NCBI GenBank assembly: GCA_945862495.1
Contig: CAMAYM010000055.1
Span: forward strand, 1 to 17,641
Length of the DNA: 17,641 nt
Origin: Bordetella parapertussis
GTDB taxonomy: Bacteria > Pseudomonadota > Gammaproteobacteria > Burkholderiales > Burkholderiaceae_B
Reading direction: 5' to 3'
Shown here piece after piece: positions 7,254 through 14,465 of the stretch (positions are counted from its first letter, which is position 1; every line of letters begins with the position of its first letter). The position numbers were made by a program, and so were the translations under genes. The notes under the pieces are model-generated. The model had not been told where the DNA came from, did no database searches, and saw nothing but the letters and a program-made list of their open reading frames with translations.

Positions 7254-7874
7254 ATGAGCCAAGATCATTTAACGTCAGAAACTGATGTGCAACGATTTAA
7301 ACGTCTTGAAACCAAGGATATGACGTCTGAACAGAAACATTATTTTGATGGCTTGATGTCCGGCCCCGTCTCAGGCACGGGCAGCAAAGGGGTTGTGCAA
7401 GGTGCGACCAGTCTTGGCGCGCCGTTTAACGTCTTATTGCGTAGCCCTCTGTTGGCCGAACGCTTACGTAAAGTCGGCGAATATTTACGTTTCGAAAGCA
7501 GCATCCCTAAACGCTTAAATGAGTTTGCGATCTTGATTACAGCGCGCACTTGGACTGCGCAATACGAATGGTTCGCGCATTTGCGTCTTGCTTTAAAAGA
7601 AGGCTTAAACCCTGATCTGGCCGCCGATTTAGCGCAAGGCAAGCGACCACAGAATATGCAAGCGGACGAAAAAGCGATCTACAACTTCTGCCAGGAGCTA
7701 CATTCGACGCACCAAGTCAGTGATGCGCACTATCAAGCCGTCCATGACCTATTTGGAGAACAAGGCATTGTGGACTTGATGGTCGTCAGCGGGTATTACG
7801 TGATGGTGTCAATGGTTCTTAACGTCAACAGGACACCACTCCCTGAGGGCGCAACACCCATTCCTCAGCTTTGA
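7254..7874 (+). CDS. Carboxymuconolactone decarboxylase family protein
   Basis: The 206-residue soluble, helical protein belongs to the carboxymuconolactone decarboxylase family. The core (about 55-190) has PFNVLLRSPLLAERL, then NEFAILITARTWTAQYEWFAHLRLALKEGL (89-118). The typical (Q/E)YEW..H motif carries W105 and H109, and near the end stands VVSGYYVMVSMVLNV. There is no CxxC pair, so it is not an AhpD-type peroxidase. The true substrate cannot be told from sequence; family members include gamma-carboxymuconolactone decarboxylase and many uncharacterised enzymes. It stands alone, divergent from the adhesin E-like gene and convergent with the exported protein. AAGGA sits about 10 bases before ATG 7254. 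Confidence 0.88.
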   Translation: MSQDHLTSETDVQRFKRLETKDMTSEQKHYFDGLMSGPVSGTGSKGVVQGATSLGAPFNVLLRSPLLAERLRKVGEYLRFESSIPKRLNEFAILITARTWTAQYEWFAHLRLALKEGLNPDLAADLAQGKRPQNMQADEKAIYNFCQELHSTHQVSDAHYQAVHDLFGEQGIVDLMVVSGYYVMVSMVLNVNRTPLPEGATPIPQL

Positions 7875-7884
7875 GTAAACCGTG

Positions 7885-7936
7885 GAGCCTTGCGTGGCTC
7901 TTTGCTTGAGGTTGCCAAACCCACCAAACGGGTTTG
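7885..7936. terminator. Two small hairpins between convergent genes, possible terminators
   Basis: GAGCC (7885-7889) pairs with GGCTC (7896-7900), followed by TTTG. CAAACCC (7916-7922) pairs with GGGTTTG (7930-7936). T-runs are short on both strands, so termination is plausible but not strong. Confidence 0.4.
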
Positions 7937-7937
7937 A

Positions 7938-8774
7938 CTATTGGACGTACCTGACATAATAATTGTCAAACTCATCAAAAATCAGGGACGAGTTAAAGCC
8001 TGAATTGGCTGAGGGGCGGACAGTAATCGTTCGTGTGAGCAAGCTACTTTCATAGCTCCAACCTTGGGGGAGATTGAGCCGCGAACCAAGATCGACCAAG
8101 CTTTTACGCGTGATATCTGGTGCAATTTCGTTCGTGTAGGCATACAAAATGTATCTATCACCATTTGGCGCGATCAGTGAGTGTGCGAGTGTGCCGATGT
8201 TCCAAATGTAGTGAATCTTTGAATGAACCTCAAAGGATGTGTATGTATTATTGACTAAATTTCCAATATTCCATGCACCCTTTCTTATGGCATCTATGAC
8301 ACTGATCCGCACCTGACCCGCTTTAGCAAAACGAAGCTCCCCAACATAAAAGAAGGGATTCGATACAGGCGTTAAATTGACATCCATTGTGTAACGATGC
8401 GAACCGCCACGGAGGGTCAGCGATGAATCAGTCACCACTTGCGCTTGGGCATCGATGGATGCCAATGTCAATTTGTAAAAGTATTGTTCATTGCAACTAG
8501 GTTCTACCCGATAAGTGGAGTACATGCTAGCCACGAAAGCGAGTGTCCAGATGTCGAATCTGACGGTTAATATCGAGCAAACCGCACCTTTGACGTTGTT
8601 TTCATCCTGCGCATCCATATCACCTCCGGGCTTTACCGAAGGCTTTCCTTGAGATTTTCCCTGGGGCTTTAACGAAGTTGTTGGTTTTTCAGCAGGCGGC
8701 TGAGTTTGTTGACTCAAAGCCAGTGCCGAAAACGGAATTAAAAAACAAGCAACCAACCACTTTAACTTGAGCAT
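7938..8774 (-). CDS. Unrecognised exported protein
   Basis: Starting at ATG 8774 the protein has 278 residues; a TTG at 8786 is possible but adds four residues before a normal signal peptide. The signal is MLKLKWLVACFLIPFSALA, with cleavage likely after ALA. A Pro/Lys/Gln-rich linker (about 21-52) is followed by a beta-rich mature domain with two cysteines (66 and 94). WNIG occurs twice (168 and 191). The last 80 residues, with SLIAPNGDRYILYAYTN, then LVDLGSRLNLPQGWSYES and FDEFDNYYVRY, resemble a tail I recall from unnamed periplasmic proteins, where a LGSRL-LP-GW block precedes a short aromatic end. I cannot give a family name. It starts about 100 bases from the operator-like repeats at 8877-8892 in the divergent region shared with the solute-binding operon. 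Confidence 0.7.
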   Translation of the reverse strand: MLKLKWLVACFLIPFSALALSQQTQPPAEKPTTSLKPQGKSQGKPSVKPGGDMDAQDENNVKGAVCSILTVRFDIWTLAFVASMYSTYRVEPSCNEQYFYKLTLASIDAQAQVVTDSSLTLRGGSHRYTMDVNLTPVSNPFFYVGELRFAKAGQVRISVIDAIRKGAWNIGNLVNNTYTSFEVHSKIHYIWNIGTLAHSLIAPNGDRYILYAYTNEIAPDITRKSLVDLGSRLNLPQGWSYESSLLTRTITVRPSANSGFNSSLIFDEFDNYYVRYVQ

Positions 8775-8876
8775 AATCTGTATCAAGAATTTACGGAAAT
8801 TTAAGAATCTGAGGGGTTGGCACGCATAAACTTAAGGTGCTAAAAACGATATGCTATTTTAAGTAGGAATCCAAAG

Positions 8877-8928
8877 CTCACAGTTACTCTCAAACGCAGA
8901 ATCAAACTCCTCTAACAACACATATAGT
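8877..8928. promoter_or_regulatory. Divergent regulatory region with double CTCWCA repeat
   Basis: CTCACA (8877-8882) and CTCTCA (8887-8892) are 10 bases apart and fit the same 16-base pattern as sites at 5370 and 14744. A lone CTCACA also lies at 8965, 28 bases before the solute-binding gene. Possible -10 boxes are TATAGT (8923-8928) for the rightward operon and TAAAAT (8861-8856, minus strand) for the leftward exported protein. Neither has a good -35 box. Which gene is controlled cannot be decided by eye. The rest of the 223-base gap (8775-8997) shows nothing else. Confidence 0.5.
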
Positions 8929-8997
8929 ACAGCGCAATACGTTAAAGTATTTTAGCGATTCATACTCACATGTAACTCATCCATTATTTGCTGATCC

Positions 8998-9810
8998 ATG
9001 TTCCCCTATAGATTTTTTGCATTCCTTTTTATTCTTAATCTGTGGAGCACCTCAGCTATTGCTCAAGTGTGCAACACCCTTGTCATCACAGGGCCTCCAA
9101 ATGCCCCGCCGTCCTCATGGACCGTTGATCAACAACTCGTCGGCGCATCCGTTGATTTTGTAAAACAGATTGCCTTGCAGTCCGGCGTCAAAAAAGTCGA
9201 AACCAAAGTCTACGATTCTTGGTCGCAAGCTCTGAATGCCACGCAACTCGGTGAGGTTGACCTCATTTTTTCTGCTGCAGTCACTACAGAACGTAAGCGT
9301 TTCTTAGACTATGTCTTCCCAAGCTATGCCGGTCAAAATCTTTATGTCATTGTCAGAAAAGACGAAAGTTTCCCTTTACTGAAATACCAGGATCTTATTG
9401 GCCGAAGTGGTGCGGCCGGTCTAGGCGAAGCCTTTGGGGGTGATAGTAAATTTGGAGAGTTTGTCGCCAAGAACTTAACGCTTACGCGCACCTCCTCTTT
9501 GACCCAATCTTTTGAATTCTTGTTTGAACGAAAGGTAGATTATGTCTTGGCCTATGAAAACTCTGCTGAAAGTACGATTTTCATTAATAACCTAGGCGGA
9601 AAAATTGATATTGTTTCAACCTTTCCATTTCATGCTGAATCTTACATTGCCTTTTCAAAGCGTTCGAAATGTAGAGCGGCTCTTATGCCTATCTTTTCCT
9701 CAGGCATTACTGAAGCGAAAATAAAGAATCTCTATTACGACCTGACTGCTAAAAACAAGAGTATTTTTTACGAAAGTCTTCTCTCCCAAGTAAAAGCTGA
9801 GAAAAAATAA
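8998..9810 (+). CDS. Periplasmic solute-binding protein, family 3
   Basis: The 270-residue protein has a signal peptide (hydrophobic FFAFLFILNLW, cleavage after IAQ or AIA near 20-23). The mature part has the family-3 solute-binding layout: LVITGPPNAPPSSW, GASVDFVKQIALQSGV (49-64), GEVDLIFSAAVTTERKRFLDYVFPSY (85-110), then DLIGRSGAAGLGEAFGG in the hinge or second lobe and VDYVLAYENSAEST. Such proteins bind amino acids or similar small molecules for an ABC importer, or act as sensors. The exact ligand is unclear, and the usual arginine that grips amino-acid carboxylates cannot be placed with confidence. It is the first gene of a four-gene rightward operon, 43 bases before the methyltransferase. 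No strong ribosome site is visible at ATG 8998. Confidence 0.85.
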   Translation: MFPYRFFAFLFILNLWSTSAIAQVCNTLVITGPPNAPPSSWTVDQQLVGASVDFVKQIALQSGVKKVETKVYDSWSQALNATQLGEVDLIFSAAVTTERKRFLDYVFPSYAGQNLYVIVRKDESFPLLKYQDLIGRSGAAGLGEAFGGDSKFGEFVAKNLTLTRTSSLTQSFEFLFERKVDYVLAYENSAESTIFINNLGGKIDIVSTFPFHAESYIAFSKRSKCRAALMPIFSSGITEAKIKNLYYDLTAKNKSIFYESLLSQVKAEKK

Positions 9811-9853
9811 TCGTCCGAATTTATCCTGCTTAATCAAATACTTGGTACAAAAA

Positions 9854-10537
9854 ATGGCTGCTTACAATCACAAGTTTCGTCCAAGCCCGTACTCCAGCGC
9901 TTTACTAGGGCTCATTAAAGCCGAATGCGCCAATAGGCGTATGGACCACGTTCTTGACGTAGGCGTGGGAAGTGGAATTTTGCTAGCCTGCCTGGCCCGT
10001 TTAGGGGCTAAAAATTTATGGGGTGTTGATATTGATCCCGAGGCGATTGAAGCATCAGCGACTCTCCTCGAAGAAGAAGCACCTTTTTTACCTAAACAAC
10101 TTATCGAAGGGGATATGTGGAGTTCTCTTGCCCCCGAACAACGTTTTGATGTCATCGTCGCCAATCTTCCTCACTTTCCAGCAACTGTCATCACGAGTGA
10201 TCGTCCTAAAACTTGGGGGGGTGACGAGGGGCGTACCTTAATCAAACGGTTTATTCAAGCCCTGCCCCACCGGCTCCAGCCCGATGGTGTTGCTTTCATC
10301 ACGCACAATGACTTAGTGGGTCTCCAAGCCACCATGCAATACATACAGTCCTCTGGTTTGAAAGGCGAAACCGTTTTTCAATGGACAGTGTTTGAATCAC
10401 CTGAAAGCATGTCTAGTGTGGATCAACAAGTTTTTTTAGAGAATCACGAGACACTCGACTACATTGGTGGGTATGCCTTTATCGGTGCGCGCATTCTTGC
10501 AATTACGTTCAATGACGCGCCCTCAGCAACCCACTAG
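9854..10537 (+). CDS. Class I SAM-dependent methyltransferase
   Basis: Taking ATG 9854 gives 227 residues (TTG 9842 would add four). The SAM-binding motif I is VLDVGVGSGILLACLARLG (33-51), followed by the acidic motif II WGVDIDPEA. NLPHFP at 104-109 stands where N-methyltransferases such as PrmC/HemK carry NPPY, and WGGDEGRTLIKRF follows, as in that group. The second residues of the NPPY box are changed, so the target may not be glutamine. It lies between a solute-binding gene and a solute-binding/permease fusion, 6 bases before the latter, so it is firmly in the operon. Its substrate could be a small molecule handled by the same genes, but nothing in the sequence shows this. Confidence 0.85.
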   Translation: MAAYNHKFRPSPYSSALLGLIKAECANRRMDHVLDVGVGSGILLACLARLGAKNLWGVDIDPEAIEASATLLEEEAPFLPKQLIEGDMWSSLAPEQRFDVIVANLPHFPATVITSDRPKTWGGDEGRTLIKRFIQALPHRLQPDGVAFITHNDLVGLQATMQYIQSSGLKGETVFQWTVFESPESMSSVDQQVFLENHETLDYIGGYAFIGARILAITFNDAPSATH

Positions 10538-10543
10538 ATATTA

Positions 10544-12166
10544 ATGAAAAACTGGCTTTTATCGCTTGCACTGGCGCTGATCAGCACTTGGGCGCCCACG
10601 AGTGTCGCAAACTCAAGCGACTACGAGAAAGCCCTTCGCACTCACATTGATTCCACCCTTCAGAGGGGTTGTGAGAATCCGACATCCAATCTCGCTCAGA
10701 TACTGTGTGATAAACGTATCCGTGTTGGCGTTCGCACAAACTACCGTTTATTTGGCGAGCTTCACGGATCTGAATTTAAAGGCTTTGAGATTGATTTGGC
10801 TAGACTCATCGCAAAACACCTTGGTGTTCAAGCCCATTTTGAGGGTGTCACTGCTGCTAATCGCATAGAGAAACTACTCGCTGATGATGTTGATATGATT
10901 CTTGCCACGATGGCACACACATTGACGCGTGACGCGATTGTCCACTTTATACTTCCCCACTATTACGCCTCACCAACCGTCCTTGTTGGCGCCAAAAAAG
11001 ACAACATTACACAATGGTCAGATTTACAAGGTAAGTCTGTATGCGTACCTCTCGGAAACTTTTCGAACATCGTCTTTTCGGCCAATCAAGTGAGATTGCT
11101 CATTTACGACCGACCTGATCGTATGATTGACGCACTCAGATTGGGAGCGTGTTCTATCATCGCGCATGACAAATCCCTGTTGCAAGCGAACGTATTTGGT
11201 CCGTTGGCCCCAAAAGATTTATCAGCACGCTTTGAGGAAAAGTTATCTTCTCACGATGTGCCATGGGGCATTGGCATTCGAAAGAGCGCGAAGGACGACC
11301 TCGGGGTTGCGCTTTCTTTGATCATGGCAGAATTACACCGCTCTGGAGCGCTCGAGCGTCTCGCGCACAAGCACTTTTTACACATCAGTTTCCTTGAGGA
11401 GCAACGCAACATCTTCTCAAATACAAATTGCTTGAGTCAAAGCCAACTCAATCCAACTTGTCTAGGTGAGCCATCCGATGTGACGGATAAACCAACCTTC
11501 TTTGCTCCGACTGTCAATAAATTTGAAGACTGGTTGAAGTCCAGCGCGAATTTGTCACTCAAGTTTCCTATGTTAGCCGGCAAAAGCGCTTCAAGCCTAT
11601 TTATAACTGGCTTGGGTTTTTCTCTTCTTTTAGTTGGAGGCGCAATTTTTACGACATTAATGTTTGCGCTATTATTTTTTCAGTTATTACGTTCCAAATT
11701 TGTTGGCATCCGTATTGGTGGCCATATTGTGGTTCAATTTTTTCAGAATAGCCCCATCATTTTGCTCTTAGTACTCGGTTATTTAGTGATTACTTTTTTC
11801 ACATCATATTCACCGCTTTTAGCAGTCGTTGTATCCATCATCGTGATTGGATTAAATAATGGCGCGAATGGTTGCTCGGCTATGTACGATAAGGCCTCAA
11901 TCTCGGGGCCCGAGACTCGCACTTTGGATATTGCAAAAAAAACCAGGACTCAATTACGTGCGGCAGTGGTTAACGCCACGAAAGCAAGCCCTATTGCCGC
12001 CTTTATCGGTGCGCCTGAAATGTTGTCTGTCTTGACTGATATCACCTCGTTTTCTGGTGAACGCACTACAACGTTCCTGATGGTGTCCATTTTTTACTTA
12101 ACTCTCGTTCAAATGGTCATAGTAGTCAGTGGTCGTGTCACGAAAAGGCTTGAAAATAATGACTGA
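10544..12166 (+). CDS. Solute-binding protein fused to an ABC permease
   Basis: The 540-residue protein has a signal or anchor segment (1-22), then a family-3 solute-binding domain (about 55-285). That domain shows IRVGVRTNYRLFG, GFEIDLARLIAKHLGV (80-95), DVDMILATMAHTLTRD and WGIGIRKSAKDDL. After a Ser/Asn/Cys linker comes a permease domain (about 350-535) of the HisM/GlnP class with four to five helices; FFQNSPIILLLVLGYLVI (399-416) stands where these permeases carry the RGTP-type box. Fusions of this order occur in polar amino acid ABC systems such as GlnPQ. The EAA loop that should dock the ATPase is poor: the region around 448-500 (DKASISGPETRTLDIAKKTRTQLRA...) lacks the EAA..LG signature. 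The stop overlaps the next start (ATGACTGA), so translation is probably coupled. Confidence 0.88.
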   Translation: MKNWLLSLALALISTWAPTSVANSSDYEKALRTHIDSTLQRGCENPTSNLAQILCDKRIRVGVRTNYRLFGELHGSEFKGFEIDLARLIAKHLGVQAHFEGVTAANRIEKLLADDVDMILATMAHTLTRDAIVHFILPHYYASPTVLVGAKKDNITQWSDLQGKSVCVPLGNFSNIVFSANQVRLLIYDRPDRMIDALRLGACSIIAHDKSLLQANVFGPLAPKDLSARFEEKLSSHDVPWGIGIRKSAKDDLGVALSLIMAELHRSGALERLAHKHFLHISFLEEQRNIFSNTNCLSQSQLNPTCLGEPSDVTDKPTFFAPTVNKFEDWLKSSANLSLKFPMLAGKSASSLFITGLGFSLLLVGGAIFTTLMFALLFFQLLRSKFVGIRIGGHIVVQFFQNSPIILLLVLGYLVITFFTSYSPLLAVVVSIIVIGLNNGANGCSAMYDKASISGPETRTLDIAKKTRTQLRAAVVNATKASPIAAFIGAPEMLSVLTDITSFSGERTTTFLMVSIFYLTLVQMVIVVSGRVTKRLENND

Positions 12167-12764
12167 CAATAGCTTCATTCTGATTGTTGGGTTTTTAAAT
12201 GCCTTTAAGACGAATCTTGAAGTAGGGATTTACGCGCTTTTTGGTGGCATTCTCTTAGCACTGCCATTGACTTGGTTTCGTATGCGTGGTGGATTTTTAG
12301 GAAAATGTTCTGAAACTTTCATTTCATTGCTCAGAGCGTTTCCCGTTTTTGTGCTGATGTTTGTGTTGCTCAATCTTTTTTCTCGTACCTTTCAAGATTT
12401 GACCAATAACGAACCTAAAACAGCGCTGATCTTGGCTCTTTGCGCTTACGCAACAGCCGTCATTTCAGATGCAGCGCAAGACAGTTGGCAGCACTTTCAT
12501 CTTGCAGAGTTAACGGAAGCGTTATTGATCATCCCAAATTTATTGAGAATTTTTACTATTCTCGTCATGTCGTCTAGTGTCGGTGCGGCGGTTGGCGTTC
12601 AAGACGCCGTCTCGTTCACACTCAAAAGTGCCGATCAGATGCCGGATGCAAATGAGCGCATCTTGACGGTGTTTTTGGTGACTGTTTTTTTTATGTTGTT
12701 CTTTATATCGATTCGCTTTGTACTTAACAAAGTTGTAAAGCGCATTTTATCCAGCCAACGCTAG
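12159..12764 (+). CDS. ABC permease subunit, polar amino acid type
   Basis: Starting at ATG 12159 the protein has 201 residues; this start overlaps the upstream stop by 8 bases and has AAGG upstream, which is better than the GTG at 12129. About five helices are visible (8-40, 60-85, 88-105, 120-142, 170-195). SLLRAFPVFVLMFVLLNLF (56-74) matches the position of the RGTP/pore segment of HisQ/GlnP permeases. The ATPase-docking loop (102-140, SDAAQDSWQHFHLAELTEALLIIP) again lacks the EAA and glycine residues, as in its partner. It should pair with the permease half of the fusion protein. No ATPase gene follows; the next gene is convergent. An ATPase encoded elsewhere would be needed for transport. 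Confidence 0.82.
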   Translation: MTDNSFILIVGFLNAFKTNLEVGIYALFGGILLALPLTWFRMRGGFLGKCSETFISLLRAFPVFVLMFVLLNLFSRTFQDLTNNEPKTALILALCAYATAVISDAAQDSWQHFHLAELTEALLIIPNLLRIFTILVMSSSVGAAVGVQDAVSFTLKSADQMPDANERILTVFLVTVFFMLFFISIRFVLNKVVKRILSSQR

Positions 12765-12819
12765 CACTGCCTGTCTTATTTTTTCTCAAGTTCAGTCTCA
12801 TGTCCGGCTTTGGTGCAAC

Positions 12820-13854
12820 CTAAGGCTTTGCTACGTCTTTGCTTGCAGTAGGCGGCTTACTGGCATCAGTAGAAGGATCAGGAGATACCGTTGCTGCAGT
12901 TGACGGATCAACTTTAGTAGTTGTAGCGGTAGCAGCGGAGGTTGTATTTTCAACAGCGTTGCCAAGGATCAGCGGCAAGCCCGAAGGCCCAGAGCCAAAG
13001 ATAAGTGTCTTAGCATTTCCAGACTTCGCCAAATCTTCGGTCGCTTGGATCCCACGATACCTTAAATAATTTTCTGTTAGCCCTTGGTTGACGATGTCTT
13101 GAAAATCCTTGATGCCCTTGGCCTCAATGGCTTTACGTTCTGCCTCAGAACGAGCTGCTTGAATTTTAAATTTATACGCATCGGCGTTTTCTGCCTCGAC
13201 AAGCTTATTTACAATGGCCGATTGGACTTCCTGAGGATATTCAACAGAGGTCAGCTGCACGGAACTCACGCGAATCAACCGCACATCTGACAAGCCAGGC
13301 GGGCTTAACTGTTGGATCAGCAAACTATCTGTCGAAATAGCAATGTCATTTGCGACTTGGCCAATATCGCCGGTAAATGCCTTTTGAGAATTTAGCTTCG
13401 CGACTTTTTCGCGAGAGACTCTGGTGACTTGGGGGATGATCATCTTTTCTAGGTAATCCTTGCCGACATATTTATGAAGAAATGGCAGCGTGTTGGGGTT
13501 GACCTCGAACTGAAAAGATACGGTCACGTTTGTTTTCAACAAATCGGCAGTCATCAACTGAAGCTTTAACTCTTGTAACTGCACTTGGACTGAATATTGC
13601 GTAATGGTATTCCATGGAAATACGAGGTGTGCACCCTCTCTGATAATTTCCTTTTGGTCCACACCACCGCTCAAAGGTCGATAGATCACTCCGTTTTTTC
13701 CAGTCGGAACAATCACAAGAATGCGAGGAAAGAGAACAATCACTGCAGAGATAAACAACAATGTCAACAGGAAAAAAGTTAACATTTTTCCCTCAAACCA
13801 AAGCGCAAGAGCTTGCTTTTTTCTTGAAAAATAACTTTGACTTATTGTTGACAC
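12820..13854 (-). CDS. SPFH/Band 7 (prohibitin/flotillin-like) membrane protein
   Basis: The 344-residue protein has one N-terminal membrane helix (about 25-47), then an SPFH domain (about 48-235). Typical features are VIVPTGKNGVIYRPLSGG (47-64), REGAHLVFPWNTITQYSVQVQ and VTVSFQFEVNP (110-120). A charged helical stretch (about 215-275, AENADAYKFKIQAARSEAERKAIEAKG) is the usual oligomer-forming coiled coil, and a Ser/Thr/Pro/Ala-rich disordered tail (300-344) ends it. SPFH proteins form large rings or rafts in membranes and organise partner proteins. The start is GTG 13854; an in-frame ATG at 13785 would begin right at the membrane helix, and the choice is open. It lies 122 bases downstream of the third DUF697-like gene on the same strand. 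Confidence 0.9.
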   Translation of the reverse strand: MSTISQSYFSRKKQALALWFEGKMLTFFLLTLLFISAVIVLFPRILVIVPTGKNGVIYRPLSGGVDQKEIIREGAHLVFPWNTITQYSVQVQLQELKLQLMTADLLKTNVTVSFQFEVNPNTLPFLHKYVGKDYLEKMIIPQVTRVSREKVAKLNSQKAFTGDIGQVANDIAISTDSLLIQQLSPPGLSDVRLIRVSSVQLTSVEYPQEVQSAIVNKLVEAENADAYKFKIQAARSEAERKAIEAKGIKDFQDIVNQGLTENYLRYRGIQATEDLAKSGNAKTLIFGSGPSGLPLILGNAVENTTSAATATTTKVDPSTAATVSPDPSTDASKPPTASKDVAKP

Positions 13855-13912
13855 ATTTTTCTCAAATCATTACAAATTAAAGATAGATTCAAGCTCACAA
13901 AGTTTGGCGCCC

Positions 13913-13965
13913 TCAGGAGCGAAATATTGAAGCAATCAAGACAACATATTTCGCTTCGCACCTGA
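13913..13965. repeat. Long inverted repeat between the DUF697 and SPFH genes
   Basis: AGCGAAATAT (13918-13927) and ATATTTCGCT (13946-13955) are perfect inverted copies around an 18-base loop. The stem extends outward through TCAGG (13913-13917) and CCTGA (13961-13965) across a five-base bulge. It starts 12 bases after the leftward DUF697 gene ends (13977). No T-run follows on the minus strand, so it may be an mRNA-stabilising or attenuating hairpin or a protein site rather than a plain terminator. Confidence 0.7.
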
Positions 13966-13976
13966 AACCGCTTACT

Positions 13977-14465
13977 TTACAAAGCTTTAGAAAACTCTTT
14001 TTTCAAATCGGCCTGTACTTCGGTTGCTGAAAAGTCATCAAAAGTACCGCCATTTTCATAGTGGCGAACAAATATCTTACCGATGGCGTATGTCGCTGCG
14101 GCACCAAAAGTTGCCAAAGTGACCGCGCTGATGGCAGAGCCATAACCAGGAATAAATTTAGCACTTGCTGTCAGCGCGTATTGCGCTGCACCGGAGGGTG
14201 CCAGCGTACCAAACAATACCGCCACTACGCTTTGCACCGCGCGTTTGGATACTGGCTGATCGTAAACCCTAGACAAATCAAGGATCATATTGGCTTGGAT
14301 GACACCTAAAGAAGCAATATCCAAGTAAGGAATAGGTATTAAGGAAGCGACAACGCTCCACTTTGTTGATGAGGAAATAATTTCGCTCGCTGCATCAAGG
14401 CATTTGTAATGGGTCAATTCCCTAGCAAGGGCATCGGCTTTAGCATTATTTGAGACAGTCATCAT
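13977..14465 (-). CDS. DUF697-like small membrane protein (third paralogue)
   Basis: The 162-residue protein is a lone DUF697-type domain, colinear with the protein at 4811-5305. Shared marks are STKWSVVASLIPIPYLDIASL (33-53), IQANMILDLSRVY, FGTLAPSGAAQ and FIPGYGSAI, and it ends with IFVRHYENGGTFDDFS (131-146). Two glycine/alanine-rich hydrophobic segments probably enter the membrane. Two ATGs stand in tandem (14465 and 14462); GGA lies 3 bases before the first and 6 before the second, so the second may be used. It is followed on the same strand by the SPFH gene, and its upstream 480-base region is shared with the divergent MbtH/NRPS operon. No catalytic residue is visible; a scaffold or membrane-linked role is inferred. 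Confidence 0.85.
   Translation of the reverse strand: MMTVSNNAKADALARELTHYKCLDAASEIISSSTKWSVVASLIPIPYLDIASLGVIQANMILDLSRVYDQPVSKRAVQSVVAVLFGTLAPSGAAQYALTASAKFIPGYGSAISAVTLATFGAAATYAIGKIFVRHYENGGTFDDFSATEVQADLKKEFSKAL

Noticed and set aside
12129..12158. GTG start for the second permease
   Set aside because: ATG 12159 has AAGG upstream, overlaps the previous stop as ATGACTGA, and gives a normal permease N-terminus.
13858..13880. A fourth copy of the CTCWCA double repeat before the SPFH gene (TTCTCAAAT at 13859)
   Set aside because: Only one half-site fits and the second half matches poorly, so it is not counted.
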